Shown here: piece by piece, positions 6,361-14,856 of the stretch
Position numbering within the stretch: position 1 is the stretch's first letter
Layout: every line of letters begins with the position of its first letter
NCBI GenBank assembly: GCA_001784285.1
Contig: MFQC01000008.1
Location: 49,913 to 86,328 of the forward strand
From: Candidatus Magasanikbacteria bacterium RIFCSPHIGHO2_02_FULL_48_18
Lineage (GTDB): Bacteria > Patescibacteriota > Patescibacteriia > Magasanikbacterales > UBA922
Reading direction: 5' to 3'
Length of the DNA: 36,416 nt
Notes under the pieces: model-generated
What the model saw: only the letters and a program-made list of their open reading frames with translations
Database searches by the model: none
Told to the model about the DNA's origin: nothing
Program-made: the position numbers and the translations under genes

Positions 6361-6620
6361 ATTGCCTTGCGACGTAGTCAAAAATCCATGGGAACCAAAA
6401 ACGAAAATATATCAGATTGGCTTAATTTCTTTTTTGATATTGTCTTGAAATAATCACAAATGGCAGTGGAGCTATTATCTAAAGAAAATATAGAAAAAAT
6501 TCTCTCGGAAAAATAAATTATTGTTTCGCAATATATTGAAAAAACAAAAAAACAAGCACTGGCGATATTACCAAAAAAAACTAAAATTGCCCGGCCAACG
6601 GTAAACAACTCTTGGGAAAC
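6361..6620 (+). pseudogene. Decayed 3' fragment of a third fic gene
   Basis: This stretch aligns base by base with positions about 2134-2400 of the first fic gene, starting at the ALRRSQKTMGTKNES region and running into the winged helix. It has in-frame TAA codons at 6451-6453 and 6514-6516 and small indels in the later part, so it cannot be translated through. The 5' part, including the HPFxDGNGR motif, is absent. It starts directly after the terminator of the 59-residue gene, which suggests that the inserted unit or a deletion removed the front of the gene. The divergence is moderate, so it is an old paralogue, not a fresh duplicate. Confidence 0.85.
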
Positions 6621-6726
6621 TAACACCTTAGTATTGATGAATATTGAGGCGGGGTGCATTAAAAAATATTCATCTGTACTCAAGATTCCCATTTCTCATC
6701 AGGATGAAAACTTCAAATATGGGCAT

Positions 6727-7782
6727 ATGAAAAAGAAACGTCCAATTTTTATTCTCGCATTGGTAATCCTAACAGCAGGATCATTATCTCTGTATTTCAT
6801 GCAATTTAAAAAAAATAAGGCAAATTCCATTCATGATATTTATGAATACTCTACAATGGAATTCAATAATTTAAGGTATGATATTGCAAAAATTAAACCT
6901 GAAAAAATTGATTCACTAACTTTTTATTACAAGAACCAAAATAACCAAAAATTTACAGACATCAATGATCTCAAAAAACAAAAAGAGAAATTAATTTTTG
7001 CTACAAACGGTGGTATTTTTTCAAAAACATACGAACCATTGGGGCTGTACATAGAAAACGGCACAACACTATCAAGTCTTAACGCAGATACAGGCGAAGG
7101 AAATTTTTATCTCCAACCAAATGGCGTTTTTTACATAGAAAAAAACCAAGCAAACATAATAGAAACAAAAAAATACCACGACGCACCAAACGTATCATTT
7201 GCTATTCAATCTGGCCCGCTATTGGTAATTAATGATGAGATTAATTCCTCTTTTAGCGAAGATTCACAAAATAGATATATCCGCAGTGGAGTAGGCAGAG
7301 ATAGAAATGGAAATGTAATTTTTGCAATATCAGACCAACCAGTGACATTTCATGAATTTGCTTCATTTTTTAAAGAAAAACTGAACTGCAACAATGCATT
7401 ATATGTAGATGGCGCAATATCTGAAATGTATGTTCCAGGATATAGAGAAAATACCAAAGAAAAATTTGGCGTAATGATTGGCATTGAAGACAATGGAGCC
7501 CCCCCCCGCTCAGCGGGGTGGTACCAGTTGCCACCGCCCGGTGGGGCGGAATCCGCCAACCCACAGACTTCATGGCTAAAGCCGTGGTATTATTTGGCGG
7601 ATAAAAATAATCCAATCAAAAAGTACAATATTATCAACGAACCAAAATACTATGAAACTAGGAATTATTATCAGTCAAACAAATCCAGAAATAAACTGGA
7701 ATGCCCTGCGTTTAGCAAATTTTGCTCTCAAGCAAAGCGACGAAGTTACAATTTTTCTCATTGGAGAAGGCGTAGAGTATGA
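6727..7782 (+). CDS. Phosphodiester glycosidase-type protein (NAGPA/DUF2233) with aberrant C-terminus
   Basis: A 351-residue exported protein of the NAGPA/DUF2233 family, whose members cleave sugar phosphodiesters or act on envelope glycans. After an N-terminal membrane anchor or signal (residues 6-23) come the family landmarks: ATNGGIF (about 92-98), LGLYIENG, GNFYLQPNG, IQSGPLLV (about 160), RSGVGRDRNGNVIFAIS and LYVDGAISEMYVPG (about 226-240). The family domain ends near GVMIGIED. From base 7493 (residue about 256) the frame runs through a dispersed repeat and then 131 bases into the next gene in another frame, ending in a basic tail. I infer that the repeat removed the original stop. ATG 6727 is chosen because it opens the signal segment. 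Confidence 0.75.
   Translation: MKKKRPIFILALVILTAGSLSLYFMQFKKNKANSIHDIYEYSTMEFNNLRYDIAKIKPEKIDSLTFYYKNQNNQKFTDINDLKKQKEKLIFATNGGIFSKTYEPLGLYIENGTTLSSLNADTGEGNFYLQPNGVFYIEKNQANIIETKKYHDAPNVSFAIQSGPLLVINDEINSSFSEDSQNRYIRSGVGRDRNGNVIFAISDQPVTFHEFASFFKEKLNCNNALYVDGAISEMYVPGYRENTKEKFGVMIGIEDNGAPPRSAGWYQLPPPGGAESANPQTSWLKPWYYLADKNNPIKKYNIINEPKYYETRNYYQSNKSRNKLECPAFSKFCSQAKRRSYNFSHWRRRRV
7493..7610 (+). repeat. Dispersed palindromic repeat, copy 1, fused into a coding end
   Basis: It starts ATGGAGCCCC and continues TACCAGTTGCCACC ... ATCCGC; the same order is found at 21312-21424. The stretch 7522-7556 matches 21336-21370 at 30 of 35 positions. It contains hairpin arms ATCCGCCAA (7551-7559) and TTGGCGGAT (7594-7602). 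It lies inside the 3' end of the DUF2233 gene and encodes its odd NGAPPRSAGWYQLPP tail. Confidence 0.75.
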
Positions 7783-7975
7783 AAAGAGTAATTCGGAAAA
7801 ATTCAACATCCAAGAACAAATAGCGGAATTTTTAAAATCGGAGAAAGCAAAAATTTTAGCATGCGGAACTTGTCTCAAATCAAGAAATCAAGAAGCGACT
7901 CATACCCGCCCGATGAGCACGATGAAAGATCTGTATGCGCTTGTTCAGGAAAGCGATAAAATTTTGACTTTCTAA
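7652..7975 (+). CDS. DsrE/DsrF-like protein
   Basis: A 107-residue protein with the DsrE fold: KLGIIISQTNPEINWNALRLANFAL, then DEVTIFLIGEGVEY, then EFLKSEKAKILACGTCLKSR. DsrE-type proteins handle sulfur on a conserved cysteine (persulfide transfer); here the pair in ACGTC is the candidate site. The gene is complete and starts with ATG; it overlaps the run-on end of the upstream glycosidase gene by 131 bases in another frame. The overlap is probably an accident of the repeat insertion upstream. The sulfur partner is not in the window. Confidence 0.75.
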   Translation: MKLGIIISQTNPEINWNALRLANFALKQSDEVTIFLIGEGVEYEKSNSEKFNIQEQIAEFLKSEKAKILACGTCLKSRNQEATHTRPMSTMKDLYALVQESDKILTF

Positions 7976-7986
7976 TTTCAAGCACT

Positions 7987-8121
7987 ATGGAAAAATTACT
8001 TCTACTTGCAATCTTAATTTTTGTTTTCAATTTTTCTGTTCCGACCCTATCGCTTGCTCAAGGCATGACGGGCTTTAATAACACCGCAACATCGTATATG
8101 CCGGGATGTAATCGGAAATAA
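7987..8121 (+). CDS. Secreted 44-residue peptide
   Basis: A short frame (ATG to TAA) encoding a peptide with a clear signal sequence: MEKL, then a hydrophobic stretch (LLLAILIFVFNFSV), then PTLSLAQ with a likely cut after SLA. The mature part would be only about 20 residues with one cysteine near the end (GMTGFNN ... YMPGCNRK). It starts 11 bases after the DsrE stop and ends 13 bases before the zinc-ribbon gene, all on the same strand, so it is probably co-transcribed. No family recognised. It may be the truncated front of a longer exported protein. Confidence 0.5.
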   Translation: MEKLLLLAILIFVFNFSVPTLSLAQGMTGFNNTATSYMPGCNRK

Positions 8122-8134
8122 ATTCTAGCCTAAG

Positions 8135-8470
8135 ATGAAAAAAACAAGCTTTTCTTTGAAGAAAGATAAATATAAGGCTGCTCGGGGCGGCCATTCAAGG
8201 TTGTTAAATGTCTGCTGTCGTAAGTGCGAGAGCGTCGTTGTAGTGTATCAAAAAGATGGCCCGGGTAATTTGCGACGATTATACTTAGATAGAATATTCG
8301 AGCCTGTAGAAATGGCAGGTCTGCAAGCCCTGAACATAAAAGATGTCCCTGTGTTAAAATGCAAAAAATGTTCCGCGGCGCTTGGCACGCCCTATATTTA
8401 TATTAAGGAGAAAAGAAAAGCTTTTAGATTGTACAAAGATTCAGTCACTAAGCGACTAAATTTAATTTGA
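8135..8470 (+). CDS. Small zinc-ribbon protein
   Basis: A 111-residue basic protein with two cysteine pairs, CCRKC (27-31) and CKKC (about 71-74), spaced as in zinc ribbons. Between them is a mixed strand region (VVVVYQKDGPGNLRRLYLDRIF). The ends are lysine-rich. Such proteins often bind nucleic acid, but nothing specific is shown here. It is the last gene of the short group DsrE - secreted peptide - zinc ribbon and is followed by a terminator-like hairpin (8499-8534). Confidence 0.6.
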   Translation: MKKTSFSLKKDKYKAARGGHSRLLNVCCRKCESVVVVYQKDGPGNLRRLYLDRIFEPVEMAGLQALNIKDVPVLKCKKCSAALGTPYIYIKEKRKAFRLYKDSVTKRLNLI

Positions 8471-8477
8471 CACCAAT

Positions 8478-8582
8478 ATGGAAAATAGGCCAAAAGTCGG
8501 GGTTGGCTGGAACAACCCGCCGCAACCCCTTTTTATTGCTACTGAGAATTTCTATAAAAGCGGGTACAATCCATTAACATAA
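8478..8582 (+). pseudogene. Possible Nudix gene fragment
   Basis: A 34-codon frame opens MENRPKVGVGW. Many Nudix hydrolases open with RPKVGVGV, but the frame then runs into unrelated sequence (PPQPLFIATENFYKSG) and stops. No Nudix box is present. It overlaps a terminator-like hairpin. I regard it as a gene stump at best. Confidence 0.25.
8499..8534 (+). terminator. Terminator after the zinc-ribbon gene
   Basis: GGGGTTG (8499-8505) pairs with CAACCCC (8523-8529), followed by TTTTT. Confidence 0.65.
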
Positions 8583-8586
8583 GCGC

Positions 8587-8616
8587 CCCGCAGTATTCTC
8601 TGCGGGACATTTTTTT
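8587..8616 (+). terminator. Rho-independent terminator
   Basis: CCCGCAG (8587-8593) pairs with CTGCGGG (8600-8606), followed by ACATTTTTTT. It isolates the following GC-rich gene from upstream transcription. Confidence 0.8.
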
Positions 8617-8706
8617 GATGAGGGAAAAACAAGGCCGACAAAGTCATGACCAAATGTTGGCTTTCAATCGAGAACAGGTATTTTTTTATTGTCAAGTGTT
8701 TTTTTA

Positions 8707-8734
8707 TTGACACGATCTTTGTGGATGGTATATA
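8707..8734 (+). promoter_or_regulatory. Promoter of the carbonic-anhydrase-like gene
   Basis: TTGACA (8707-8712), 16 bases, TATATA (8729-8734). It gives a leader of about 105 bases that contains the hairpin CCTGCGA (8799-8805) / TCGCAGG (8809-8815). Confidence 0.6.
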
Positions 8735-8846
8735 TATGGCGGTTTTTCCAGTCGTGTCGGGAACCAGTGAGTCCTGGTATTGCTGGAGAACTCGTTAACC
8801 TGCGATGGTCGCAGGCCCGGTTTTCGCTCCAAGAAAGAGGTGCGAG

Positions 8847-9425
8847 ATGAGCGGCCAATTTAGCAAAGAGGACGTCCTGCATGTCCGTGGTATGGTCGAG
8901 GCGGGGGTCTTTGAGGAGATCAACCCCTCGAGGCTGACGAGCTTCGCGAGTGGGACAGTTGCGTGTAAATGCGCTGACGGGAGATGGTCTATCCCCCTCC
9001 TCACCCTGCTTCAGAACCTTCAGCGTCCTCACAGGCAGGGAAACGGCGTCTTCGTGCACACCCTGAGTTTGCACGGCGGGCCTCTGAGGATCCGCCCCGG
9101 GTCAAGGGCGAACAAGGAGTTCAACCTCGCTTCAGCGTGGGAATACGAGCTGGAGCTTGCGGCCACGATCTCGCGGTCGCTTGCTGGCAACAAGTCAATC
9201 ACGTTGCTCGGCCATGGGCCGTGTGGCATGGCGGCGCGAGCAGGCATGACCTTCCTCGAAACTGTCGAGGAGCTGGTCGCCACCAAGCGATACATCCGCA
9301 TGGGACATCCGGACTGGTTCGAGAGCATCATCTGCATGATGCATCTCGCGGTGGATGGTGCCGAGCGGGTCTATTTTGTGAACCCGCGGCAGTTCGAGCG
9401 ATGGCTCATACAAAACGCCGCATAA
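8847..9425 (+). CDS. Beta-carbonic-anhydrase-like protein, GC-rich gene
   Basis: A 192-residue protein with a pattern like the zinc site of beta-carbonic anhydrases: FASGTVACKCADGRW (Cys42, Asp44, Arg46; family CxDxR) and later LLGHGPCGMA (His123, Cys126; family GHxxCG). Between them is FVHTLSLHGGPLRI. Real enzymes hydrate CO2 with a Cys-His-Cys zinc site; here those ligands are present but the surroundings are divergent, so it may be a family relative with another job. The ATG is preceded by AAGAGGTG, a strong Shine-Dalgarno site unlike nearby genes. The DNA is GC-rich (36 of 60 in a sample line at 8881-8940) within an AT-rich region, so it looks transferred. A strong hairpin follows the stop. 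Confidence 0.6.
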   Translation: MSGQFSKEDVLHVRGMVEAGVFEEINPSRLTSFASGTVACKCADGRWSIPLLTLLQNLQRPHRQGNGVFVHTLSLHGGPLRIRPGSRANKEFNLASAWEYELELAATISRSLAGNKSITLLGHGPCGMAARAGMTFLETVEELVATKRYIRMGHPDWFESIICMMHLAVDGAERVYFVNPRQFERWLIQNAA

Positions 9426-9452
9426 TAGGAGATTATGGGAGGCTACAGAGTT

Positions 9453-9490
9453 CACGGATCGGAGAGATAGGCATGCTCTCCGATCCCGTG
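9453..9490 (+). terminator. Strong hairpin after the carbonic-anhydrase-like gene
   Basis: CACGGATCGGAGAG (9453-9466) pairs with CTCTCCGATCCCGTG (9476-9490) with one bulged base and a 9-base loop. It lacks a T-run, like the hairpins after the two other GC-rich genes. Confidence 0.55.
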
Positions 9491-9642
9491 GGCTAAACAA
9501 TATACAATTTTTACATTTTTTGGTTCTAACTATTTTTGTACATACAGCTTGGTAGCCTGGGGCATGGAATCAAATCCTTTTCTTTGAAAAAAGAAAGACT
9601 ATGGTAGAATAAGGTAATATAAACGTACAGTAATATATTGAT

Positions 9643-10011
9643 ATGACTCATTTTTTGAAACAAAAAAATCGGCCCCTTATAGCCGGCGCCACTATGGGAC
9701 TTTTCTTGTCTCTCGCATTACTCGCTATCAATGTGTATATAAATGCTCCGAGCGAGAATAGTCTTATCAACCGTGGATATGCTGGTGGAGAAATCGGATA
9801 TGAACTCGGCTTATCAGACATAGTTCTATTTTTGCCTACCTTGTACGCAAAACACTTGTTTGAAACTTTATTCCAATTAGGCAAACCAATACGCGGGGTC
9901 GGCTTTTTTGTTTTTCATATTGCTTTCTACATACTCCTCGGAGTATTTATTGGATGGATTGTCTACAAAGTAAAAAAAGGGAAAAAAGTAAGTCATAGCA
10001 ACTTCATTTAA
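9643..10011 (+). CDS. Small membrane protein, unknown
   Basis: A 122-residue protein with a basic N-terminus, a first membrane helix (about 12-32, IAGATMGLFLSLALLAINVYI), a middle amphipathic part (IGYELGLSDIVLFLPTLYAKHLFETLF) and a last helix (about 87-110, GFFVFHIAFYILLGVFIGWIVY) ending in a lysine-rich cytoplasmic tail. No family recognised. The ATG follows TTGAT with no Shine-Dalgarno site; a TAGAAT box at 9605-9610 may be its -10. It stands alone, 25 bases before the nucleotidyltransferase gene. Confidence 0.6.
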   Translation: MTHFLKQKNRPLIAGATMGLFLSLALLAINVYINAPSENSLINRGYAGGEIGYELGLSDIVLFLPTLYAKHLFETLFQLGKPIRGVGFFVFHIAFYILLGVFIGWIVYKVKKGKKVSHSNFI

Positions 10012-10036
10012 CACGGTATATGACATTTTTTTCTCT

Positions 10037-10807
10037 ATGTCGACAGATCGGAATCAGATAATTAACAAATTGGAAGATGAATTGAAAAATAATTCATTTG
10101 TTTTTGCTTTTTGGTTAGAGGGGGCTGATGCGCATGGTACTGTAGACGAATATTCAGATATTGATGTCTGGCTCGATGTGCAGGACGGTCATGAAGGAAT
10201 GGTCATCGAACAAGTTCGATCGGTCTTGTCTCAAATCGCTCAACTGGACTTTGAACACGAAGTGGAGCACCCACATCCAAAGATACGGCAGATGTTTTTT
10301 CATCTCACAGGTACTTCGGGATTTCTGATCATTGATGTCTGTGTGCAGAGCCATAGCAGAGAGTTTTGGTATACCAAAGGATATGCCGATGAGAAAGTAA
10401 AGATACTCTTTGACAAGGAAAACGTTATCCAGTTTCGCGATTTGAACAAAACCGAATTCCAAAGCCTCCAAAACAAAAAAGTAGAAGAATTGAAGAAAAC
10501 ATTTGTCTTCTTTCAGGCGTGGGTGATGAAAGGCGTCAATCGAGGTCACTTTTTGGAGGCGTTGTCATCTTATCATTCCTTCATTTTAGAACCGCTCGTT
10601 GAGTTGCTTCGAATACAGCATCAGCCAACCAAACGTGAATTCGGGTTAAAGCACGTCGAGCGTGATATACCAAAAGACGTACTGCTGATTCTCGAAGATC
10701 TGTATAAAGTAAATTCAACGGAAGAAATTTCTACCAAGGCACAAAAAGCAAATGAATTATTTTTTGACGTGCTGAAAAAAATCAAAAAAGAAAACATCAT
10801 CACCTAA
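10037..10807 (+). CDS. Nucleotidyltransferase-domain protein
   Basis: A 256-residue protein with a polymerase-beta-type nucleotidyltransferase core near the N-terminus: FWLEGADAHGTVDEYSDIDVWLDV (about 26-49), where the two aspartates of SDIDV bind the metal. The layout (NTase core, then a helical domain from about 140 on with KGVNRGHFLEALSSYHSFI) resembles aminoglycoside-nucleotidyltransferase-like proteins. Its substrate cannot be told; an antibiotic-modifying role is possible but not shown. ATG start without a Shine-Dalgarno site. It ends 9 bases before the following lipoprotein gene, so co-transcription is likely. Confidence 0.7.
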   Translation: MSTDRNQIINKLEDELKNNSFVFAFWLEGADAHGTVDEYSDIDVWLDVQDGHEGMVIEQVRSVLSQIAQLDFEHEVEHPHPKIRQMFFHLTGTSGFLIIDVCVQSHSREFWYTKGYADEKVKILFDKENVIQFRDLNKTEFQSLQNKKVEELKKTFVFFQAWVMKGVNRGHFLEALSSYHSFILEPLVELLRIQHQPTKREFGLKHVERDIPKDVLLILEDLYKVNSTEEISTKAQKANELFFDVLKKIKKENIIT

Positions 10808-10816
10808 CTATTAACT

Positions 10817-12544
10817 ATGAAAAAAATAATTTTAACAGCTGGTTCGTTGGTATTAATTTTTTTTATGAGCGGCTGTGTTCAGCGGCAAACTCAGCCATCC
10901 AAAAAAGAACCGGCACCCGTCTCTACAGTTTCTGCTCCTTCACATTGTAGAGACAACCTCTACAACAAGGGCGAAGAAGGGCTTGACTGCGGTTGGAGTT
11001 GTCCGAATGCATGCCAATTCACGGAAAAATGCGGGGAAATAGACAAAGACGAAACATGGTCCGGCAACGTGTCTGTGAGCTGTTACACTACGGTGAATGA
11101 CGGCGCTCGGCTTACTATTGAACCGGGCACGATAGTAAAATTTCATCATGACAGAGATTACAAGACATCCGGCAGAGCCGGCTTATCGGTGAACGGAGGA
11201 GATATTGTTGCGCGCGGGAACAAAGACCACATGATCTGGTTTACGTCTGACGCCAAAGACCCGATCAACGGCGACTGGATGCACATCAATATCGACCACA
11301 GCAAGAATTCAATGCTTGACCATGTGATTGTGGAATTTGCAGAAATTGGAGTTTCGCAATTTGATTCTTCGGTGCCCATAACCAATTCCATTATTCGCTG
11401 GATCAACTCCGAGGGTCTATACGCAGAACGTTCAACCCCCATCATAGAAAATAATACATTGTATAATAATGGGTATCACGAAATAGCGCTTGAGCAATAT
11501 AATACAGACGCCGTTGTCTCTCGTAACTATTTTAAGGGCGGGCATCACGGAGTTCATTTCGAAAAAAGCACAGGAGTAGTGAAGAATAATTTTTTTGAGA
11601 ATTATCGCGCGCTGAAGACCAGTGACCCGGAGTTTACCATAAGCGCAGGAATGGAATCAGCAGTAACTATTGAAGATAACAAATTCCAAAATGTGGGAGA
11701 GATTATTTTTGCTATTGATGACAACGTGGAAAGCACGATGAAAAATAACCCAATTGTCAATGGCCAGCAGCCGCCGGTATTTGACTATGACGATATACGA
11801 AATTTTGAGTTGGGCTACATCCCGGGCGATGAAGACGACCAATTCCCCTATGTGTATGCCGATACAGATACAACCAGGAGAGTAACAAAAAAAATTGGGA
11901 AAGACCTGTACTTTGGGTGGTCGCTCGTGTATGCGGACGGCGCGTTGTATCGTTTTAGTTTGGGATATGGCGAAGTTGGCAAGGAACTGGATTTGATCAA
12001 ACTTGATCCGGAAACCGGGGCTGTCGAACGATTTGGGAATAATGACATTATCAGTCCAAGAGGATTGGCATGGGATGGAGAATTCTTTTATGTCAATGAT
12101 GGCAGCTTGAAAAAAATTTTTACATTTAAAATAACAGGGGGCTTTATTGAAATTCTTGACAGCTTTGATATTCCCGAAGCAGAGAAAGGAGGCACAGCTG
12201 GTTTAACTTCTGACGGAGAATTTCTTTATCTCGTTCATCGATACGGGGAAAAAATTTGGAAATTGGACAAGCAAGGACAGATCGTCGGAGAAATTCCCTT
12301 TCAGACCCCAGGCGGCGCGATTACCTATGCAGACGGCTATTTTTGGGTTTATGCAGGATGTAAAAAAGGATTGTGCAAGATAACGAAAGACGGTGAGCTG
12401 GTTGGAGAGATATATCCTGCGGCCAAAGACCCCTGGGCGCTCGCGTGGGATGGAACATACTTGTGGGCGCTGTACAGAACAAGCGAGACATGGAACGACC
12501 CAAAAATATATCAAATGGAAATACTCGACGATTCTCTCGAGTAA
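10817..12544 (+). CDS. Large lipoprotein: cysteine motif, beta-helix and beta-propeller
   Basis: A 575-residue lipoprotein. The signal ends in the lipobox MSGC with Cys20 as lipid anchor. Next is a short cysteine-rich motif (CRDNLYNKGEEGLDCGWSCPNAC, about 44-66) of the C-x-N-x-GE-x-DCGG type found in many surface proteins. Residues about 100-320 are a right-handed beta-helix with NosD-like units (IIENNTLYNNG, VVSRNYFKGG, VVKNNFFEN). Residues about 345-575 are repeated strands of beta-propeller type (GLAWDGEFFYVND, GLTSDGEFLYLV, ALAWDGTYLWAL). Such proteins commonly bind or process surface carbohydrates or proteins; no catalytic residues are evident. It stands on the outside of the cell. Confidence 0.75.
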   Translation: MKKIILTAGSLVLIFFMSGCVQRQTQPSKKEPAPVSTVSAPSHCRDNLYNKGEEGLDCGWSCPNACQFTEKCGEIDKDETWSGNVSVSCYTTVNDGARLTIEPGTIVKFHHDRDYKTSGRAGLSVNGGDIVARGNKDHMIWFTSDAKDPINGDWMHINIDHSKNSMLDHVIVEFAEIGVSQFDSSVPITNSIIRWINSEGLYAERSTPIIENNTLYNNGYHEIALEQYNTDAVVSRNYFKGGHHGVHFEKSTGVVKNNFFENYRALKTSDPEFTISAGMESAVTIEDNKFQNVGEIIFAIDDNVESTMKNNPIVNGQQPPVFDYDDIRNFELGYIPGDEDDQFPYVYADTDTTRRVTKKIGKDLYFGWSLVYADGALYRFSLGYGEVGKELDLIKLDPETGAVERFGNNDIISPRGLAWDGEFFYVNDGSLKKIFTFKITGGFIEILDSFDIPEAEKGGTAGLTSDGEFLYLVHRYGEKIWKLDKQGQIVGEIPFQTPGGAITYADGYFWVYAGCKKGLCKITKDGELVGEIYPAAKDPWALAWDGTYLWALYRTSETWNDPKIYQMEILDDSLE

Positions 12545-12652
12545 CATTTTCAAAAAAATCCGCATCTCTTCGATGACAAAAGTATCCCCGCCTTCTCTTT
12601 TCAGTCGTGAACTGATACAATAAGCGCCTGATGATATATTATATAACGCAAT

Positions 12653-13849
12653 ATGTTTGAAATGCTCACTCGGCCGCCAAAGCAGTCCCCCATCGGTTCC
12701 TACAGCCTGGATGTCATTTCTTTGCCGGAAGAATGCGATTGGGAAAAATATCTGCCTGTAGAAATACGCTATATCTTCCAAAAAGAGCCGGCATACAAAG
12801 AAAAAATGAGGACAATACTGCAAAATGGCAAAGCGATCGGCGTCCGAACCGTGTTGCGCACTCCGGAAAATATCTTGAAAGCGATTCATACCATTAGCGT
12901 CCACAGCCAGCATAATTACATTATCAATTGGCTACCAAAATTGTTGAAAGAAAAGCATCTGCCCATCTTTACCAAAGATGACCACAAAAGGGCAAAGCAC
13001 CATCATGAAGATTTGGACAAAGCAATGGATATCATCTTGAAAGACCGGCTGAAATTCAAAAGAATCGTTCTTATTGATGAAGAAAATATCGGAATCACTC
13101 TGCAAGAACAGCAGTTTGTGTCAGAGCTGTCCGAAATCATTTATCCGATCGCGGTCGATTATTCCGTCTTTCGCGTCATTATTGACAACGCCCAAGAAAG
13201 AACGCGAATCGCTCAAAGCATCATCAAGGCGCTCCTTATTATCGGTCCGGCCGCGCATTTTCTTGAAAAATTTGTCAGTGGTTTGGGAAAAATCTTTGCC
13301 GCCTCTGCGGACGATCTTTTGGGAGAATCGGCAGAACTTATGGCCCTCCGAGGCTCCGGTTTTTCGTGGCGGGAGCTTGCAAAACGTGGAAAAGTGCTCA
13401 TTCCCGTATTTGCTCTGGCAACGTGGGGAGCATTTTCCGTTGAAGGATTGATTCATGAAAACAAGCTTATTCTTGCCGGTATTGTGTTTGGTTTGTCGGC
13501 TGTCGCGCTTTCGCTCACCACGGCCATCCAATCCATTTTTATGTACAAAAAAAACGCAACCATACTCGCCAAAGAAGGCAAAATGCCGACGGCAACCAAA
13601 AAGGCGCTCTTCAAAATATCGTTTATACAAGATTTTACCAACCCAGCAAGGCTGGGACTTATTATTGGCGCTCTTATGGCCCCCCTTATGGGTATTATCG
13701 GCTCATTGCTCGGGGTCATGGATAATGGGTGGGTGTTGGCGACCATTGGGTCTACGGAGTCAATCGTCGCTGGCGTCACGGTCATTTCCGCCGGCCATAT
13801 TAATGAATGGCGTTTCCGGAAAAAAATAAAAAAAATGATGACACGATAG
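12653..13849 (+). CDS. Membrane protein with soluble N-terminal domain, unknown
   Basis: A 398-residue protein. Residues 1-175 are soluble and charged, with a histidine-rich patch (DDHKRAKHHHEDLDKAMDII). A hydrophobic stretch near 185-200 (SIIKALLIIGPAAHFL) and at least four helices from about 245 on (FALATWGAFSVEGLI, LILAGIVFGLSAVALSLTTAIQSIF, LGLIIGALMAPLMGIIGSLLGVM, VLATIGSTESIVAGVTVISAG) place the C-terminal half in the membrane. No family recognised. It is followed 12 bases later by a lipoprotein gene. The position before a VIT1-type transporter a few genes on is the only hint of a metal-related role, and it is weak. Confidence 0.55.
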   Translation: MFEMLTRPPKQSPIGSYSLDVISLPEECDWEKYLPVEIRYIFQKEPAYKEKMRTILQNGKAIGVRTVLRTPENILKAIHTISVHSQHNYIINWLPKLLKEKHLPIFTKDDHKRAKHHHEDLDKAMDIILKDRLKFKRIVLIDEENIGITLQEQQFVSELSEIIYPIAVDYSVFRVIIDNAQERTRIAQSIIKALLIIGPAAHFLEKFVSGLGKIFAASADDLLGESAELMALRGSGFSWRELAKRGKVLIPVFALATWGAFSVEGLIHENKLILAGIVFGLSAVALSLTTAIQSIFMYKKNATILAKEGKMPTATKKALFKISFIQDFTNPARLGLIIGALMAPLMGIIGSLLGVMDNGWVLATIGSTESIVAGVTVISAGHINEWRFRKKIKKMMTR

Positions 13850-13861
13850 GCATAGAAGAAA

Positions 13862-14839
13862 ATGACGTACGCACAGTGTATGATACCAAAACCAAAATTG
13901 GTTGGGCTAATGGCCCTCGTCCTCTTTACCGGATGCGTCTTCACGATACCAGGCGGTTCAAATACGACCACCCTTCCTGCCAATAATAAACCAAACATAT
14001 ATCAAGAAATACCAACACGCCTCACGAGTGAAGAGGTCAACGATTTTGACCCTGCAAAAGCAGTGGAAAAAGAAATACGAAGGCTTCGCAAAAAAGAATA
14101 TGCCTTTTTTCATGACCAAGCCAGCCCTGCGATACCAAGAACGCCTTTGTACTATCTCCAAAGCGCCGTGACATGTGAAAATGACACAAAAGAAGCATGC
14201 GCCATAACAGGAGCCCGCGTATATAAAAACAACAAGCCGGAAGAATACAGCATTGGCGCATGTGGCGAAGACGATTGGTGCGACGTGATTGATCCGTCAT
14301 TTCCAAAAGACGTAGCAGGCAGAATGACGCAACTGGCAGGGTTCTATGGCTTTGGCAAAGAAATCTATACCATTGGCAGTATCAGCGGGAATGATGAATA
14401 TACAATCTTTCAAAATGAAAAAGAAATTTTTTCTCATCCCATGTATTTTGGCGCTGAAAGCGTTATTGAAGAGGGGGCAATGGTATCAGGTTCTCCCGCG
14501 TTTACTTTTTATGATCTCAAAGGATGGGAAAATGAAAATCGTCCAATAGTTCGCCGTAATATTTGGCATAACGGAGAAACGCTGAATGAAAGATATGGCG
14601 TTGACGGAAGCTCCTATCTCTTTTCTTTCAAAGAAAAAATAGGATTTGTTGCGGAAAAGGATGAAAAAACATTTTTTTTCTTTAACGGACAAAAAATTTC
14701 TGAAGATTTTGATGAAATACGAACACACGGTTGTTGCACCATCTTTCCTTACCCCATCAGCCTGGATGACAGCGGCATACTATCTTTTCTTGCACGGCGC
14801 CAAAAATCATATTTTTGGGTAGAGATCAATCTCAATTGA
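13862..14839 (+). CDS. Lipoprotein with cysteine-rich ectodomain, unknown
   Basis: A 325-residue lipoprotein: the signal ends in LFTGC (Cys25; Cys19 if the second ATG, MIPKPK, is used). The mature part has paired cysteines (TCENDTKEACAI, GACGEDDWC, GCCTIF) and many short strands of the type EKIGFVAEKDEKTFFFFNG and SGILSFLARRQKSYFWVEI, which repeat like propeller blades. Not recognised as a named family. Spacing to the gene before is 12 bases; the following GreA-like gene begins 17 bases after its stop. Confidence 0.6.
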   Translation: MTYAQCMIPKPKLVGLMALVLFTGCVFTIPGGSNTTTLPANNKPNIYQEIPTRLTSEEVNDFDPAKAVEKEIRRLRKKEYAFFHDQASPAIPRTPLYYLQSAVTCENDTKEACAITGARVYKNNKPEEYSIGACGEDDWCDVIDPSFPKDVAGRMTQLAGFYGFGKEIYTIGSISGNDEYTIFQNEKEIFSHPMYFGAESVIEEGAMVSGSPAFTFYDLKGWENENRPIVRRNIWHNGETLNERYGVDGSSYLFSFKEKIGFVAEKDEKTFFFFNGQKISEDFDEIRTHGCCTIFPYPISLDDSGILSFLARRQKSYFWVEINLN

Positions 14840-14856
14840 ACAATAAAAAATTGCCA

